Source: an uncultured Collinsella sp. | Lineage (GTDB): Bacteria > Actinomycetota > Coriobacteriia > Coriobacteriales > Coriobacteriaceae | DNA: 64,000 nucleotides | NCBI GenBank assembly: GCA_905208635.1 | Contig: CAJLPX010000003.1 | Span: 1 to 64,000, forward strand | Reading direction: 5' to 3' | In this document: one piece after another, positions 35,302 to 44,747 of the stretch | How positions within the stretch are numbered: the first letter of the stretch is position 1 | How the letters are laid out: each line of letters starts with the position of its first letter | Notes under the pieces: generated by a model | Seen by the model: the letters and a program-made list of their open reading frames with translations, nothing else | Databases searched by the model: none | Told to the model about the DNA's origin: nothing | Translations under genes and position numbers: made by a program

Positions 35302-35814
35302 ATGGGTTTCTTTTCTCGCCTGATGGGCGGTTCGGATGAGCAGAAGACTGCAACTTCCGAGTTCGAAATCCTCGCTCCTGTTTCCGGCGAGCTTGTTCAT
35401 CTAGAAAATACCAATGACCCCGCTTTTAGCAGCCGTGCCGTGGGCGATGGCGTTGCCGTGGTTCCCCAAGAGGGAACGGTGTGCGCTCCTGTTTCCGGTA
35501 CCGTCGCGGCGCTGTTCCCGACCGAGCATGCACTGGGCATCATGTCCGACGACAGCTCTGCTCAGGTGATGCTGCATATCGGAATCGACACTGTTAAACT
35601 TGAGGGCAAGGGCTTCCATGCGCTTGTTGCCCAGGGTGACCATGTCGACGCGGGCCAGCCCCTCGTTGAGGTCGATTTTGACGCGGTCCGCGCCGCCGGC
35701 TTCGATCCCACGGTCTTCGTTATTGTATGCGAGCGTTCGGAGAACTCGACTCTTCGTGAGCATGCTTCCGGCCCTGTTGCTGTTAAAGAGCCTGTCGTCT
35801 GGCTTTCCGAGTAA
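35302..35814 (+). CDS. PTS glucose-type EIIA protein
   Basis: A 170-residue soluble phosphocarrier of the Crr/EIIA-Glc fold. It has ILAPVSGELV, VPQEGTVCAPVSGTV and the phosphorylated His in VMLHIGIDTVKL. It takes phosphate from HPr and passes it to the EIIB domain encoded three genes along. ATG 35302 (MGFFSRLMGG) is preferred after GAAGGGA; an ATG six codons earlier is possible. It leads an operon with a BglG-type antiterminator, an IICB permease and a GH4 glycosidase. Confidence 0.88.
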   Translation: MGFFSRLMGGSDEQKTATSEFEILAPVSGELVHLENTNDPAFSSRAVGDGVAVVPQEGTVCAPVSGTVAALFPTEHALGIMSDDSSAQVMLHIGIDTVKLEGKGFHALVAQGDHVDAGQPLVEVDFDAVRAAGFDPTVFVIVCERSENSTLREHASGPVAVKEPVVWLSE

Positions 35815-35820
35815 ATTCTT

Positions 35821-36687
35821 GTGGTGGGTACCGTGGTTATCAAGCGAGTTTTCAACAATAACGTCGCAATGGTCACTTCGGACGATGGCTCCGAGCTTAT
35901 TGTCATCGGTCGAGGCCTCTGCTTTGGCCGTCATGCCGGCGACGCTATCGATGAAGCATCGGTCGAAAAGACCTATGCGCTGCAGGAGGACACTTCTCAG
36001 GATTCGCGTACGATTGACCGCTTGGCACATCTTTTGGAGTCCATTCCCACCGTCAACCTCGTGATTTCCGAGGACATTGTTCAGATGCTTCGTCGAGAGC
36101 TCAATGTCGACATCAACGACAAGATTCTCATTGCTCTCGCAGACCATATCAGCCTTGCTTTGGAGCGCGAGCGCAAGGGCGTCTCCTGCGAGAATCCGTT
36201 GCTGCTCGAGATCCAGCAGTTCTATCGCAAGGAGTATGCGCTCGCTGGTCGTGCGCTGCAGATTGTCAAGGAGTATATGGGCATCCAGATGAGCGAAGAA
36301 GAGCAGGGTTTTATTACGCTGCATATCGTCAACGCCACTATGCCGCAACGCTCCGACCGCCTCATCATTTCGGTCCAGCTTGTTCGCGACGTGCTCGCAA
36401 TTGTTTCCGAGCGCTATGCTACGACCCTCGATGACACCTCGCTGCCCTATGAGCGTTTCGTCCGCCACCTGCAGTTTTTCGCACAGCGGGCGCTTGACCC
36501 CGCGGCCGGGCAGATCAATGACGATGCACTGTTCCGAATCGATGAAACTAAGTATCCGTGCGCGTTCTCGTGCGCGGACGCCATAGCCGCCCACTTGTCG
36601 TCTACCTATAACGTTGTCGTTACCGATGCCGAGAAGAGTTATCTCGCATATCACATTGTTAACCTGCTTGGAGAACCTGGTCTCTAG
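35821..36687 (+). CDS. BglG/LicT family transcription antiterminator
   Basis: A protein of about 288 residues. The N-terminal RNA-binding CAT domain reads VIKRVFNNNVAMV and GRGLCFGRHAGD. Two PRD domains follow, with phosphorylatable His in DHISLALER and ITLHIVNA (PRD1), and in YERFVRHLQFF and LAYHIVNL (PRD2). It would bind a RAT hairpin in the operon leader and prevent termination when sugar is present, under control of the PTS. Start codons GTG 35821, 35824 and 35833 are all possible; the ribosome site is weak, which suggests coupling to the EIIA gene ending 6 bp before. Confidence 0.9.
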   Translation: MVGTVVIKRVFNNNVAMVTSDDGSELIVIGRGLCFGRHAGDAIDEASVEKTYALQEDTSQDSRTIDRLAHLLESIPTVNLVISEDIVQMLRRELNVDINDKILIALADHISLALERERKGVSCENPLLLEIQQFYRKEYALAGRALQIVKEYMGIQMSEEEQGFITLHIVNATMPQRSDRLIISVQLVRDVLAIVSERYATTLDDTSLPYERFVRHLQFFAQRALDPAAGQINDDALFRIDETKYPCAFSCADAIAAHLSSTYNVVVTDAEKSYLAYHIVNLLGEPGL

Positions 36688-36786
36688 GCATAACGTGCCC
36701 ATACATCGATTGATATAAGGCAAGGCTCACGGTCTTGTCCAGGGCACATCTGTCTTTATTTGCGGAAAAGGAAGGGGAGTACCGCT

Positions 36787-38403
36787 ATGACCGCAAAAAA
36801 GAAGTTCAATTTCAAAGCGCCGTTGGAGGTGTTCGCGAAGTCGATCGTTCAGCCGATGATGTATCTCTCGGTTGCCGGCATTCTGCTCATCGTGGGCATC
36901 ATTCTGACCAACAAGACCATTTGCGCCTTGATCCCCGTACTGGGCTCCGGTCCGTTCCAGCTTGTGGGCGCCGTTGTCTATCAGTCGCTGATGTTTATCA
37001 TCAACAACCTCTCGATTCTGTTCTGCGTGGGCATCGCCGGCGCCATGGCAAAGAAGAACAAGGGCCATGCTTCGCTGATTGCCCTGATGTCGTTCTTCCT
37101 GTTCCTGCAGGCTAACAACATCGTGCTCAACGCCACCGGCTCTCTTGCCGAAGCGAGCGGCATGCTCGGTCTTACCGGAACCGGCCAGAGCACCGTTATG
37201 GGCATTCAGGTGCTCGATACCGGCGTGTTTGGCGGCATCATTCTTGGTTGCATCACCGGTGCCGTGTTCAACAAGTACTCGAACAAGCAGTTCCCCATTG
37301 CCCTTTCGATGTTCTCGGGCGTTCGCTTCCCGTTCCTGATCATGATCATCATCTCCTGGATCATGGGCGCTGGCTTCTGCATCGTTTGGCCTCCGGTTCA
37401 GGGCGCCATCTCCTCCGTTGCCGGCATCATTAAGGAGTCGGGCAACATCGGTCTGTTTATCTACGGCATGCTCAACAAGCTGCTCGTTCCCACCGGTCTG
37501 CACCACCTCATCTACACTCCGTTCCAGTTCTCCGATGTGGGTGGCACCCTGACGCTGGGTGATCAGGTTATCGCCGGCGCCTATCCCATCCGTGTCGCCG
37601 AGATGGCAATGACGGGCCAGCCCTTCTCCGATAGCACCTACTTCAACAGCTACACCTTCAACAACCTGTGGCCCTACATCGGTATCGGTCTCGCCTTTAT
37701 CTTCACCGCTTACAAGGGGAACAAGGATAAGACCAAGGCCGTTATCATCCCGCTGATCATCACCGCCGTGCTCTCCTGTGTCACCGAGCCCATGGACTTC
37801 CTCTTTGTCTTTGCCGCTCCCGTGCTCTTTGTTGTTCACTCGGTTCTTTCCGGTATCTTCCTGGTCCTGCTCAAGGTCCTCTCCGTGCCCGCTTCGACTG
37901 CAGGCGGCATCATCAACATCGTGGTTTCCAACCTGGTCCTTGGTGTCGATAAGACCAACTGGCCGATGATGCTCGTGCTTGGAGTCGTCAACGCCGCTCT
38001 GTACTTCTTCCTCTTCACCTTCCTTATTAAGAAGCTCAACCTCCACACGCCTGGTCGCGAGGAAGAGTCCGAGCTCGCCGAGTCCGTTGCCGAGGGCGAG
38101 GCCGCCGCGTCTGTCGCGGTGAAGCAGGGCGCTGTTGCCGCGGCTCCCGCAGAGGGCGTCGATGCAGGCATCGCCGACCTGGTCGCAGGTCTTGGTGGCA
38201 AGGACAACATCGAGGAGCTCGAGAACTGCTTTACGCGTCTCCGCGTGAACGTTAAGAACCCGGACCTCATCAATGAGGACCTCATCAACCACGTGCCCAA
38301 CAGCGGCATCAACCGCAACGGCAATAATATCCAGATCATCTTTGGCATGAAGGTCGCCGAGATGCGTGACAAGGTCGAAAACGCAATTGAGAAGGAGCAG
38401 TAA
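36787..38403 (+). CDS. PTS alpha-glucoside-type EIICB transporter
   Basis: A 538-residue permease. The EIIC part (about 1-430) has ten or so helices with FWPPIQ-like IVWPPVQGAI and the substrate-binding segment GLHHLIYTPFQF. An Ala/Glu-rich linker leads to the EIIB domain, whose phosphorylated Cys is in ELENCFTRLRVNV. It imports and phosphorylates a sugar; the GH4 partner downstream with an alpha-type signature points to maltose or a related alpha-glucoside. ATG 36787 follows AAGGGGAG. It is 3 bp from the glycosidase gene. Confidence 0.9.
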   Translation: MTAKKKFNFKAPLEVFAKSIVQPMMYLSVAGILLIVGIILTNKTICALIPVLGSGPFQLVGAVVYQSLMFIINNLSILFCVGIAGAMAKKNKGHASLIALMSFFLFLQANNIVLNATGSLAEASGMLGLTGTGQSTVMGIQVLDTGVFGGIILGCITGAVFNKYSNKQFPIALSMFSGVRFPFLIMIIISWIMGAGFCIVWPPVQGAISSVAGIIKESGNIGLFIYGMLNKLLVPTGLHHLIYTPFQFSDVGGTLTLGDQVIAGAYPIRVAEMAMTGQPFSDSTYFNSYTFNNLWPYIGIGLAFIFTAYKGNKDKTKAVIIPLIITAVLSCVTEPMDFLFVFAAPVLFVVHSVLSGIFLVLLKVLSVPASTAGGIINIVVSNLVLGVDKTNWPMMLVLGVVNAALYFFLFTFLIKKLNLHTPGREEESELAESVAEGEAAASVAVKQGAVAAAPAEGVDAGIADLVAGLGGKDNIEELENCFTRLRVNVKNPDLINEDLINHVPNSGINRNGNNIQIIFGMKVAEMRDKVENAIEKEQ

Positions 38404-38406
38404 ACA

Positions 38407-39789
38407 ATGATCATTACTCTGTGTGGTGGCGGATCCACCTTTACCCCCGGCATCGTCAAATCCATCGCCCTGCGCAAGGACGAGCTCGACGTTGACGAGA
38501 TTCGTCTGTACGACATCAACGAGGAGCGCCAGCGCAAGATCGGCGTGCTCGTGGACTGGATTTTGCACGAGGACCTCGGCCTGGACATCAAGCTCACGGT
38601 GACCACCGACAAGGAGACTGCCTTTACGGACGCGAGCTTCGTGTTTGCCCAGATGCGCGTGGGCGGCTATGCCATGCGCGAGCAGGACGAGAAGATTCCG
38701 CTGCGTCACGGCTGCGTGGGCCAGGAGACCTGCGGCTGCGGCGGCCTTGCCTACGGCATGCGCACCATCTTCCCCATGGTCGAGCTGATCGATGACGTTG
38801 AGAAGTACGCTAAGAAGGACTACTGGATTCTCAACTACTCCAACCCTGCTGCCATCGTGTCCGAGGGCTGCCGCGTGCTGCGTCCCAACGCTCGCATCAT
38901 CAACATCTGCGACATGCCGATCGCGATCATCGACGTGGTTTGCGCCGCACTCGATATCGACAAGAAGGATGTCGAGTACGATTACTTTGGCCTCAACCAC
39001 TTTGGTTGGTTCACCTCGATCCGCCACAAGGGCGAGGAGGTGCTCCCGCAGCTGCGCGAGTACATCAAGGAGCATGAGATTCTGCTGCCCGACTCCTACC
39101 TCAAGGGCATGGGCTCGCTCATGGCAAAGAAGCCCGAGGAGGCCACTGACGAGCACCCCGAGCAGAACCGCCACACCAAGGGCAGCTGGTACTACGTCTG
39201 GAAGGGCGAGTACGAGATCATGGAGTGCTTCCCGGAGTACCTGCCCAACACGTATCTGAACTACTACCTGCAGCAGAAGGAGTTCGTCGAGCATTCCAAC
39301 CCCGAGCGCACCCGTGCTAACGAGGTTGAGGAGACGCGTGAGAAGAACCTCTTCGACGGCATCGACCACTACGAGAAGACGGGCGAGATCGACGAGAGCA
39401 CGTTCTATGCGGGCAGCCACGGCGACTGGATTGCCGATTTGGCTATCGCTCTGAAGAACGACACCAAGCAGCGCTTCCTGGTCATTTGCGAGAACAAGGG
39501 CGCTATCCCCAACATGCCCTACGACGCTATGGTCGAGCTGCCTGCCTACATTGGCAAGAATGGCCCCGAGGTCATCAGCCGCGACAACATTCCTCTGTTC
39601 CAGCAGGGCCTCATGATGCAGCAGCTGAACTCCGAGAAGCTCGTGGTCGAGGCTACGATCGAGGGTTCTTACGAGAAGGCGCTCAAGGCCTTTACGCTCA
39701 ACAAGACCGTGCCTTCGATGAAGGTCGCCAAGGAGGTTCTCGACGACATGATCGAGGCCAACAAGGGTTACTGGCCCGAGCTTAAGTAA
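38407..39789 (+). CDS. 6-phospho-alpha-glucosidase (GH4)
   Basis: A 460-residue NAD- and Mn-dependent glycosidase. The dinucleotide site is LCGGGSTFTPGIVKS. The subgroup signature is CDMP (168-171), which in GH4 marks 6-phospho-alpha-glucosidases such as GlvA/MalH, as opposed to CNVP in beta-type enzymes. NYSNPAAI and GLNHFGW complete the site. It cleaves the phosphorylated disaccharide delivered by the PTS into glucose and glucose-6-phosphate. The gene starts 3 bp after the EIICB stop, and the operon ends with a terminator. Confidence 0.92.
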   Translation: MIITLCGGGSTFTPGIVKSIALRKDELDVDEIRLYDINEERQRKIGVLVDWILHEDLGLDIKLTVTTDKETAFTDASFVFAQMRVGGYAMREQDEKIPLRHGCVGQETCGCGGLAYGMRTIFPMVELIDDVEKYAKKDYWILNYSNPAAIVSEGCRVLRPNARIINICDMPIAIIDVVCAALDIDKKDVEYDYFGLNHFGWFTSIRHKGEEVLPQLREYIKEHEILLPDSYLKGMGSLMAKKPEEATDEHPEQNRHTKGSWYYVWKGEYEIMECFPEYLPNTYLNYYLQQKEFVEHSNPERTRANEVEETREKNLFDGIDHYEKTGEIDESTFYAGSHGDWIADLAIALKNDTKQRFLVICENKGAIPNMPYDAMVELPAYIGKNGPEVISRDNIPLFQQGLMMQQLNSEKLVVEATIEGSYEKALKAFTLNKTVPSMKVAKEVLDDMIEANKGYWPELK

Positions 39790-39821
39790 AAGCAACAGGG
39801 TCGCTGGCCGCATACCTGGAG

Positions 39822-39864
39822 CAATGCCCCGTCCACGTGATTGCGTGGGCGGGGCATTGTCATT
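39822..39864 (+). terminator. Terminator of the PTS operon
   Basis: CAATGCCCCGTCCACG (39822-39837) pairs, with one mismatch, with CGTGGGCGGGGCATTG (39844-39859), then TCATTT. Confidence 0.8.
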
Positions 39865-39981
39865 TGGTAACGCGTTTTACCAAATATGGCATTTATCTGC
39901 GGTAATGTTCTATTTCACCGCCGAGGGTGACATTTCATACCGCCTGCCGAACTGCGTGGAGACCTAACAACTTTTTAGGTC
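39862..39981 (+). promoter_or_regulatory. Inverted repeats upstream of the hydrogenase operon
   Basis: ATTTGGTAA (39862-39870) is a perfect 9-bp inverted repeat with TTACCAAAT (39877-39885), a candidate operator. Closer to the gene, GACCTAA (39961-39967) pairs with TTAGGTC (39975-39981), a small hairpin in the leader. No regulator is assigned; the first dyad does not match the Rex consensus I know. Confidence 0.45.
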
Positions 39982-40045
39982 AGTGTTGTGCGTGTAGCAA
40001 CTTCGCCCGGCCTCGCCTCCGGGCTGCCATGTGAGAGGGGATCTT

Positions 40046-41878
40046 GTGGCTCGACTGCACGTAATGGAACGCAGCCACGCTCAGGCCGTCATGGACGACC
40101 TGCACGATGCGCTCGGACGTCGTCTGGCGGTGAGTTCGCTCGCCCCGTGCCCCGTTGAGTTTACGGCAGCGCTCGTCGATCTGTGCTCCACCCAGAGCTG
40201 CGGCAAGTGCACGCCCTGCCGCGTGGGCCTGAGCGCGCTGAGCGACCTGCTCGCCGATGTGCTCGAAGGGCGCGCCGATGAGTCCACGCTCAACTTGATT
40301 GAGCGCACCGCCCGCACCATCTATCTTTCGAGCGATTGCGCCATCGGCTACGAAGCTGGCGCCATGGCACTCACGGCCATTCGCGGCTTCCGCGACGATT
40401 TTGAGCATCACATCCGCGAGCGCTCCTGCGGCTTTGACCGCGAGGCCCGCGTCCCGTGCGTTTCGGGCTGCCCGGCGCACGTCGACATTCCCGGGTACAT
40501 TTCGCTGGTCGAGGCCGGCCGCTATGCCGACGCCGTCAAGGTCATCCGCAAGAACAATCCGCTGCCGCTCGTCTGCGGCCTGGTGTGCGAGCATCCCTGC
40601 GAGATGCACTGCCGCCGTGGCATGGTCGACGACCCCATGAACATCCTCGCCCTCAAGCGTTTTGCCGTCGAGCACGGTGAGCTCAACGACCACAAGCCGC
40701 ATGTAGTGGACAACACCGGCAAGCGCGTCGCCGTGATCGGCGGCGGCCCGGCCGGCCTTTCCTGCGCCTACTACCTGGCCGTGATGGGCCATAAGGTGAC
40801 CATCTTTGAGCAGCGCCACCACCTGGGCGGCATGCTGCGCTATGGCATCCCCAGCTATCGTCTGCCGCGCGAGCGCCTGCAGGCCGAGATCGACTGGATT
40901 TTGAGCGCCGGCATCGACGTTGAGCTCGATCACTCCGTCAACGGCGAGGAGCTTGCCCGCCTGCGCGACGAGTTCGATGCCGTCTACCTGGCCATTGGCG
41001 CCCACAGCGATAAGAAGCTCGGCCTTCCGGGCGAAGAGGCGCCCGGCGTGGAGTCGGCCGTCAAGATGCTGCGCGCCATCGGTGACGACGAGCTGCCCGA
41101 CCTGAGCGGCCAGCGCGTGTGCGTCATCGGCGGCGGCAACGTGGCCATGGACGTGGCGCGCTCTGCCGTGCGCTGCGGTGCCGAAAAGGTGAGCATTGTC
41201 TACCGCCGCCGCATCTGCGATATGACGGCTCAGGACGCCGAGATTGCCGGTGCCCAGGCCGAGGGCTGCGAGGTTCTGGAGCTGACGGCGCCGCTCGCCA
41301 TCGAGACGGGCGAGGACGGTCGCGTGAGCGGCCTGCGCGTGCAGCCGCAGATTATCGGCGAGCCCCGTCGCGGTCGTCCGGCCCCGCGTGCCGCCGCGAC
41401 GCCCGAGCGCGTCATTCCCTGCGAGCGCGTGTTCGTGGCCATTGGCCAGGACATCGATTCCAAGCCGTTTGAGGACATGGGCATCTTCTGCAAGTGGGGT
41501 CGCGTCGTCACCGATTCGGATGGCGCCGTGCCCAACTTCGACGGCCTCTTTAGCGGCGGCGACTGCCAGACCGGTCCCGCCACCGTCATCCGGGCCATCA
41601 ACGCCGGCCGCGTTGCTTCGGCAAATATCGACCGCTACCTGGGCTTCGACCACAAGATCAAGCTCGACGTTGAGCTGCCGACCGTGCAGTTTAAGGGCAA
41701 GCACGAGTGCGGCCGCTGCGAGCTGGGCGAGCGCGAGGCCGGCGAGCGCATCCGCGATTGGAATCTGGTCGAGCAGGGCCTTACCGAGGAAGAGGCACGC
41801 CAGGAGGCAAGCCGCTGCCTGCGTTGCGACCACTTTGGCTTTGGCGCGTTCCGCGGAGGGAGGAACCTGGAATGGTAG
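40046..41878 (+). CDS. NAD(P)-linked iron-sulfur flavoprotein (NuoF-tail + GltD-like fusion), hydrogenase partner
   Basis: A 610-residue electron-transfer protein. The first 110 residues match the C-terminal iron-sulfur domain of NuoF/HydB (QSCGKCTPCR and SSDCAIG). The rest is GltD-like. It has cluster ligands PCVSGCPAHVD and CGLVCEHPCEMHC, the FAD site VAVIGGGPAGLSCAYYLA and the NAD(P)H site VCVIGGGNVAMDVARSA, then a Cys-rich tail (CGRCELGE, CLRCDHFG). It likely links NAD(P)H to the [FeFe] hydrogenase encoded immediately downstream, whose ATG overlaps its stop. GTG 40046 fits AGAGGGG (40033-40039); an earlier GTG at 40031 would place that site inside the gene. Confidence 0.85.
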   Translation: MARLHVMERSHAQAVMDDLHDALGRRLAVSSLAPCPVEFTAALVDLCSTQSCGKCTPCRVGLSALSDLLADVLEGRADESTLNLIERTARTIYLSSDCAIGYEAGAMALTAIRGFRDDFEHHIRERSCGFDREARVPCVSGCPAHVDIPGYISLVEAGRYADAVKVIRKNNPLPLVCGLVCEHPCEMHCRRGMVDDPMNILALKRFAVEHGELNDHKPHVVDNTGKRVAVIGGGPAGLSCAYYLAVMGHKVTIFEQRHHLGGMLRYGIPSYRLPRERLQAEIDWILSAGIDVELDHSVNGEELARLRDEFDAVYLAIGAHSDKKLGLPGEEAPGVESAVKMLRAIGDDELPDLSGQRVCVIGGGNVAMDVARSAVRCGAEKVSIVYRRRICDMTAQDAEIAGAQAEGCEVLELTAPLAIETGEDGRVSGLRVQPQIIGEPRRGRPAPRAAATPERVIPCERVFVAIGQDIDSKPFEDMGIFCKWGRVVTDSDGAVPNFDGLFSGGDCQTGPATVIRAINAGRVASANIDRYLGFDHKIKLDVELPTVQFKGKHECGRCELGEREAGERIRDWNLVEQGLTEEEARQEASRCLRCDHFGFGAFRGGRNLEW

Positions 41879-43683
41879 AGCCCAACAAAACCACTGTCAG
41901 CGACAACACCGAAAGCGGAGCACTCAACATGGTCAAGCTCACGATCGATAACTGCGAGGTCGTGGTGCCCGAGCACACCACGATCCTGGATGCGGCCAAG
42001 TCCGTCGGCATCCAGATTCCCACCCTGTGCTATCTGCGCGATCTGAACGAGATCGGCGGCTGCCGTGTGTGCGTGGTCGAGGTTGAGGGCTGCGACCAGC
42101 TGGTTGCCGCCTGCAACAACTACGTACTCGACGGCATGGTGGTCCACACCAACAGCCCCAAGGCCCGCGAGGCGCGTCGCACCAACGTGCAGCTGCTGCT
42201 GTCCCAGCACGACTCGCGCTGTACGAGCTGCGTGCGCAGCGGTAACTGCAACCTGCAGACCATCGCCAACGACCTGGGCATTTTCTATCTGCCGTATCAA
42301 AGGCATTTGGCGGGCGAGGGCTGGGACTTCGATTTCCCCATCATCCGCGAAAACGACAAGTGCATTAAATGCATGCGCTGCATCAAGGTGTGCGAGAACG
42401 TGCAAGGCCTAGGGATTTGGGACCTGACCAGCCGAGCCACGCACACCGCCGTGGGTACCCGCGGGCGCGCGCCCATCGGCAAGACTGATTGTGTCGCATG
42501 CGGCCAGTGCATCACGCATTGCCCGACGGGCGCGCTGCGCGAGCGCGACGACACCGAGACCGTGTTTGATGCTCTCGCCGATCCCGATAAGATCGTGCTG
42601 GTGCAGATAGCGCCGGCCGTGCGCACCGCCTGGGGTGAGGAGCTCGGTATTCCGCGCGAGGATGCCACCGTTGAGCGCCTGGCCTGCGCGCTGCGCCGCG
42701 TGGGCTTTGAGTACGTGTTCGACACCGATTTCTCGGCCGATCTCACCATTATGGAGGAGGGCTCCGAGCTGATCGAGCGCCTGGGCGCCGCCGCCAAGGG
42801 CGAGAGTAACAGCCGCGGCTGGCCCATGTTTACGAGCTGCTGCCCGGGCTGGGTGCGCTTTGTAAAGGCGCGCTACCCGGAGTTTGTCGACAGCCTGTCC
42901 ACGTCAAAGTCGCCGCAGCAGATGTTCGGCGCTATTGCCAAGACCTACTACGCCAAGGTGCTGGGCGTGGAGCCCGAGCGTCTGTTCGTGGTGTCCGTGA
43001 TGCCGTGCACGGCCAAGAAGGCCGAGTGTGCGCTGCCGAGCATGATGGGCGAGGGCGGCGCGCCCGACGTGGACGTTGCGCTGACGGTGCGCGAGATGGT
43101 GCGCATGATCCGCGCGAGCCACGTGAGCGTCGACACGCTGGTCGAGGAGCCGCTCGATACGCCGCTGGGCTTTGGCACGGGCGCGGGCGTGATTTTTGGC
43201 GCCACGGGCGGCGTGATGGAGGCCGCCGTGCGCTCGGCATATTACCTGGTGACGGGCAAGAACCCGGATGCCGATTTCTTTACCGACGTGCGCGGACTCG
43301 ATGGCTGGAAGGAGGCCGTGGCCGATATCGATGGCACCAAGGTGCGCGTCGCCGTGGCACACGGGCTGGGAAACGCTGCCCGTCTGCTCGACGCGATTCG
43401 CGACGGCCGCGTGAGTTATGACTTCGTTGAGGTTATGGCATGCCCGGGCGGCTGCGTCGGTTGCGGCGGTCAGCCCATCCATGACGGCTGTGAGCTGGCA
43501 GCCGAGCGCGGCCAGGTACTGTGGGGCCTCGATGCGAACGCCAAGATTCGCTTCTCGCACGAGAATCCCGATGTCCAGGCGTGCTATCGCGAGTTCTTGG
43601 GTGCGCCGCTGTCGCCGCTGGCCGAGGGATTGCTGCATACCGACCATCACGCATGGACGATGCCTAACGAGGGGACGTGCTAG
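41872..43683 (+). CDS. [FeFe] hydrogenase catalytic subunit
   Basis: A 603-residue CpI-like enzyme. It has an N-terminal [2Fe-2S] domain (IPTLCYLRDL, GGCRVC, LVAAC), a His-ligated [4Fe-4S] cluster (HDSRCTSCVRSGNC) and two further [4Fe-4S] clusters (CIKCMRCIKVC, CVACGQCITHC). The H-cluster motifs are L1 TSCCPGWV, L2 MPCTAKKAE and L3 MACPGGCVGCGGQP. In L3 the first Gly of the usual GGGQP is Cys. It evolves or takes up H2, coupled to NAD(P)H through the upstream flavoprotein. ATG 41872 follows GGAGGGAGG and overlaps the upstream stop. The maturases HydE, F and G are not in the window. Confidence 0.93.
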   Translation: MVEPNKTTVSDNTESGALNMVKLTIDNCEVVVPEHTTILDAAKSVGIQIPTLCYLRDLNEIGGCRVCVVEVEGCDQLVAACNNYVLDGMVVHTNSPKAREARRTNVQLLLSQHDSRCTSCVRSGNCNLQTIANDLGIFYLPYQRHLAGEGWDFDFPIIRENDKCIKCMRCIKVCENVQGLGIWDLTSRATHTAVGTRGRAPIGKTDCVACGQCITHCPTGALRERDDTETVFDALADPDKIVLVQIAPAVRTAWGEELGIPREDATVERLACALRRVGFEYVFDTDFSADLTIMEEGSELIERLGAAAKGESNSRGWPMFTSCCPGWVRFVKARYPEFVDSLSTSKSPQQMFGAIAKTYYAKVLGVEPERLFVVSVMPCTAKKAECALPSMMGEGGAPDVDVALTVREMVRMIRASHVSVDTLVEEPLDTPLGFGTGAGVIFGATGGVMEAAVRSAYYLVTGKNPDADFFTDVRGLDGWKEAVADIDGTKVRVAVAHGLGNAARLLDAIRDGRVSYDFVEVMACPGGCVGCGGQPIHDGCELAAERGQVLWGLDANAKIRFSHENPDVQACYREFLGAPLSPLAEGLLHTDHHAWTMPNEGTC

Positions 43684-43685
43684 CG

Positions 43686-44744
43686 ATGCGCGCGTTTGAT
43701 TTTGAAATGTCGCGCCGGGGATTTGCCTCGGCGCTTGCCGCGGGCGCGTTGTCGCTTGCGCTGGTTGGCTGTGGCGGCGGAGCTGCGGGGGCGAGGTCTT
43801 CTGCGGGTTCGGCTGCTGGGTCTGCGGCGAGTGGCGCTGCCGCTGAGTCGGTCGAGGTGCGCGTTGCCTCGCTCAAGGGACCGACGTCGATCGGTCTGGT
43901 GCAGTTTATGGACCAGGCTGCCGATGGCGAGACGGACAATGAGTTCGACTTTGCGATCAGCGCCGCGGCCGACGAGATTGTGCCCAAGGTCATTCAGGGC
44001 GATATCGACATTGCCCTGGTGCCGGCCAACTTGGCGAGCGTGCTCTACAACAAGACCGAGGGTGCGGTGCAGGTCATCGACATCAACACGCTGGGCGTGC
44101 TGAACGTTGTGACGGGCGACGCAGGCGTGGCCTCGTTTGGCGATCTGGCGGGTCGTACCGTCTACATGACGGGCAAGGGCACCACGCCGGAGTACGTCAT
44201 GAACTACCTGCTGGAGCGCGCGGGCCTGACCGGTCAAGTGACGCTCGAGTTTAAGAGCGAGCCCACCGAGGTGCTGTCGGCCCTGCTTGCCGACCCGTCC
44301 GCCGTGGGCGTGCTGCCGGAGCCATTCAAGACCGCTGCCATCGCCAAGAGCGAGGGCAGTCTGTCGGTACCGGTGAGCCTGACCGACGCGTGGGACGAGC
44401 TCGCGGGTGACACGGGCTCCCGTTTGCTGACGGGCGTGACCGTGGTGCGCCGTGCATTTGCCGAGGAGCATCCCGAGGCCGTGGCGGAGTTCTTGAGCTG
44501 CCATGCGGCGAGCGTTGAGGCCGTAAATGCGGCGCCGGCGGACTGGGCTCAGGCCGTGGTCGATGCGGGCATCGTGGATAATGCCACGATTGCCGAAAAG
44601 GCGATTCCCGGGTGCATGCTCGTGTGTCAGACGGGGAAAGATATGAAGGCGGCGCTCGGTGGGTACCTACAGGTGCTGGCCGATGCGGACGCGAGCGCCG
44701 TGGGCGGTAAGCTCCCGGCTGACGATTTCTACTACATGGAGTAG
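43686..44744 (+). CDS. ABC transporter substrate-binding lipoprotein (NitT/TauT-like)
   Basis: A 352-residue protein with an N-terminal SRRGFASALAAGALSLALVGC: twin Arg at 10-11, hydrophobic segment, and lipobox Cys29, suggesting Tat-type export and lipid anchoring. A Gly/Ser/Ala linker leads to a periplasmic-binding fold of the NMT1/SsuA class (KGPTSIGLVQFMD, GDIDIALVPANLA, PEPFKTAA). Known ligands of the class are sulfonates, nitrate or thiamine precursors; the ligand here is unknown. The gene begins 2 bp after the hydrogenase stop and 3 bp before the fused permease-ATPase, so all may be one transcript. ATG 43686 follows GAGGGGA. Confidence 0.85.
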   Translation: MRAFDFEMSRRGFASALAAGALSLALVGCGGGAAGARSSAGSAAGSAASGAAAESVEVRVASLKGPTSIGLVQFMDQAADGETDNEFDFAISAAADEIVPKVIQGDIDIALVPANLASVLYNKTEGAVQVIDINTLGVLNVVTGDAGVASFGDLAGRTVYMTGKGTTPEYVMNYLLERAGLTGQVTLEFKSEPTEVLSALLADPSAVGVLPEPFKTAAIAKSEGSLSVPVSLTDAWDELAGDTGSRLLTGVTVVRRAFAEEHPEAVAEFLSCHAASVEAVNAAPADWAQAVVDAGIVDNATIAEKAIPGCMLVCQTGKDMKAALGGYLQVLADADASAVGGKLPADDFYYME

Positions 44745-44747
44745 CCC

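Noticed and set aside
36727..39813. Minus-strand open frame of 1028 codons opposite the PTS and glycosidase genes
   Set aside because: It is the mirror frame of two clearly recognised plus-strand genes in high-GC sequence. Its translation is low-complexity and matches no family.
39980..41833. Minus-strand 617-codon open frame opposite the hydrogenase partner
   Set aside because: The plus-strand flavoprotein has recognisable cluster and dinucleotide motifs throughout; the antisense frame has none.
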